DNA from: JAMCZU01 sp964479405
GTDB taxonomy: Bacteria; Patescibacteriota; UBA1384; UBA12157; JAENIV01
Assembly (NCBI GenBank): GCA_964479405.1
Contig: CAYZMA010000030.1
Coordinates: forward strand, 1 to 13,536
DNA length: 13,536 nt
Reading direction: 5' to 3'
The notes beneath the pieces were generated by a model. The model saw only the letters and a program-made list of their open reading frames with translations. It did not search any database and was not told the DNA's origin. The translations under genes were made by a program, and so were the position numbers. Positions 13,380 through 13,536 of this stretch are shown piece by piece; the first letter of the stretch is position 1, and every line of letters starts with the position of its first letter.

Positions 13380-13395
13380 TCCGCCAATCGGCGGA
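13380..13395 (-). repeat. Palindromic hairpin in the leader of the glucosaminidase gene
   Basis: TCCGCC (13380-13385), loop AATC, GGCGGA (13390-13395) form a perfect 6-bp stem. It lies in the roughly 70-base untranslated leader, close to the ribosome-binding site. It could stabilise the RNA or act as an operator. I recall CCGCC/GGCGG palindromes as common intergenic repeats in CPR genomes, but I cannot test that here. Confidence 0.55.
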
Positions 13396-13441
13396 TTAAT
13401 CTTATTTAAAAAATTCTCCCGGTTTCCCAGAAGAACATGTT

Positions 13442-13470
13442 ATTATAGCACAACCCCGGTCGTTTGTCAA
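13442..13470 (-). promoter_or_regulatory. Perfect-consensus promoter of the glucosaminidase gene
   Basis: On the minus strand TTGACA (13470-13465) and TATAAT (13447-13442) are both perfect and 17 bases apart, and TG precedes the -10 with one base between (13450-13449). Transcription should start near 13435, leaving a leader of about 70 bases. Confidence 0.85.
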
Positions 13471-13499
13471 GCCCCGCGGTAGCGGGGCGCAGACCCCGC
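13471..13499. repeat. GC-rich segment with two mutually exclusive hairpins
   Basis: GCCCCGC (13471-13477) pairs with GCGGGGC (13482-13488) around GGTA. The same central GCGGGG (13482-13487) can pair instead with CCCCGC at 13494-13499. The first hairpin abuts the -35 of the glucosaminidase promoter. No T tract follows on either strand. The rest to 13536 holds a small GGAC-GAA-GTCC hairpin (13521-13531) and no supported gene. Confidence 0.6.
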
Positions 13500-13536
13500 A
13501 TACGACGCACTGCAATAATAGGACGAAGTCCATTTT

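Noticed and set aside
13402..13533. A minus-strand open frame of about 43 codons across the GC-rich window edge
   Set aside because: It runs through the glucosaminidase promoter and the hairpins, has no visible ribosome-binding site and encodes no recognisable pattern.
1..13536. CRISPR arrays, tRNA or rRNA genes, and UGA recoding
   Set aside because: No regularly spaced repeats, no tRNA-like T-loop context in intergenic DNA and no rRNA sequence were seen; TGA serves as a stop at 8245-8247 and 10560-10562.

Overview
The window looks like part of a small, AT-rich bacterial genome assembled from metagenomic data. Individual 60-base lines of the typical genes count at about 35% GC, and a run of ten Ns sits inside one gene. 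The standard genetic code fits: TAA, TAG and TGA all act as stops and no in-frame TGA is needed. Short envelope proteins with one membrane anchor and a low-complexity linker (LytR_C type, PsbP-like type, DUF3048), a compact RelA/SpoT protein and CCGCC/GGCGG-type palindromes suggest a Patescibacteria (CPR) member. That assignment is an inference from gene style, not from a marker gene.

Bases 1-3643 hold housekeeping and stress genes, all on the + strand: the 3' part of a RelA/SpoT (p)ppGpp enzyme, hisS with its own promoter, lexA, and a membrane-anchored nuclease-fold protein related to archaeal Holliday junction resolvases. The lexA promoter carries a striking two-copy element, and a perfect DnaA box lies just upstream. 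The nuclease gene follows lexA with no visible terminator, so it may share SOS control.

Bases 3644-6762 are an accessory block. Two single-gene units (a DUF5680-like protein and an unrecognised 391-aa protein) each have a TTGACA promoter and end in nearly the same 34-nt terminator. An intact IS30-family insertion sequence lies between them in the opposite orientation. The 391-aa gene has clearly higher GC than its surroundings, which suggests transfer.

Bases 6820-12790 form an envelope-related stretch on the + strand. A DUF362 protein and a LytR_C-domain protein come first. A strong extended -10 promoter at 8251-8279 then appears to drive four tightly packed genes: a proline-rich anchored PsbP-like protein, a sensor histidine kinase (interrupted by the assembly gap), an anchored TolB-like beta-propeller, and an anchored DUF3048 protein. 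No response regulator is present. A bidirectional terminator at 12742-12790 closes this unit and also the convergent gene.

Bases 12811-13536 hold a secreted glucosaminidase-like cell-wall hydrolase on the - strand, driven by a perfect-consensus promoter. Beyond it, the window edge holds a GC-rich segment that can form two mutually exclusive hairpins.
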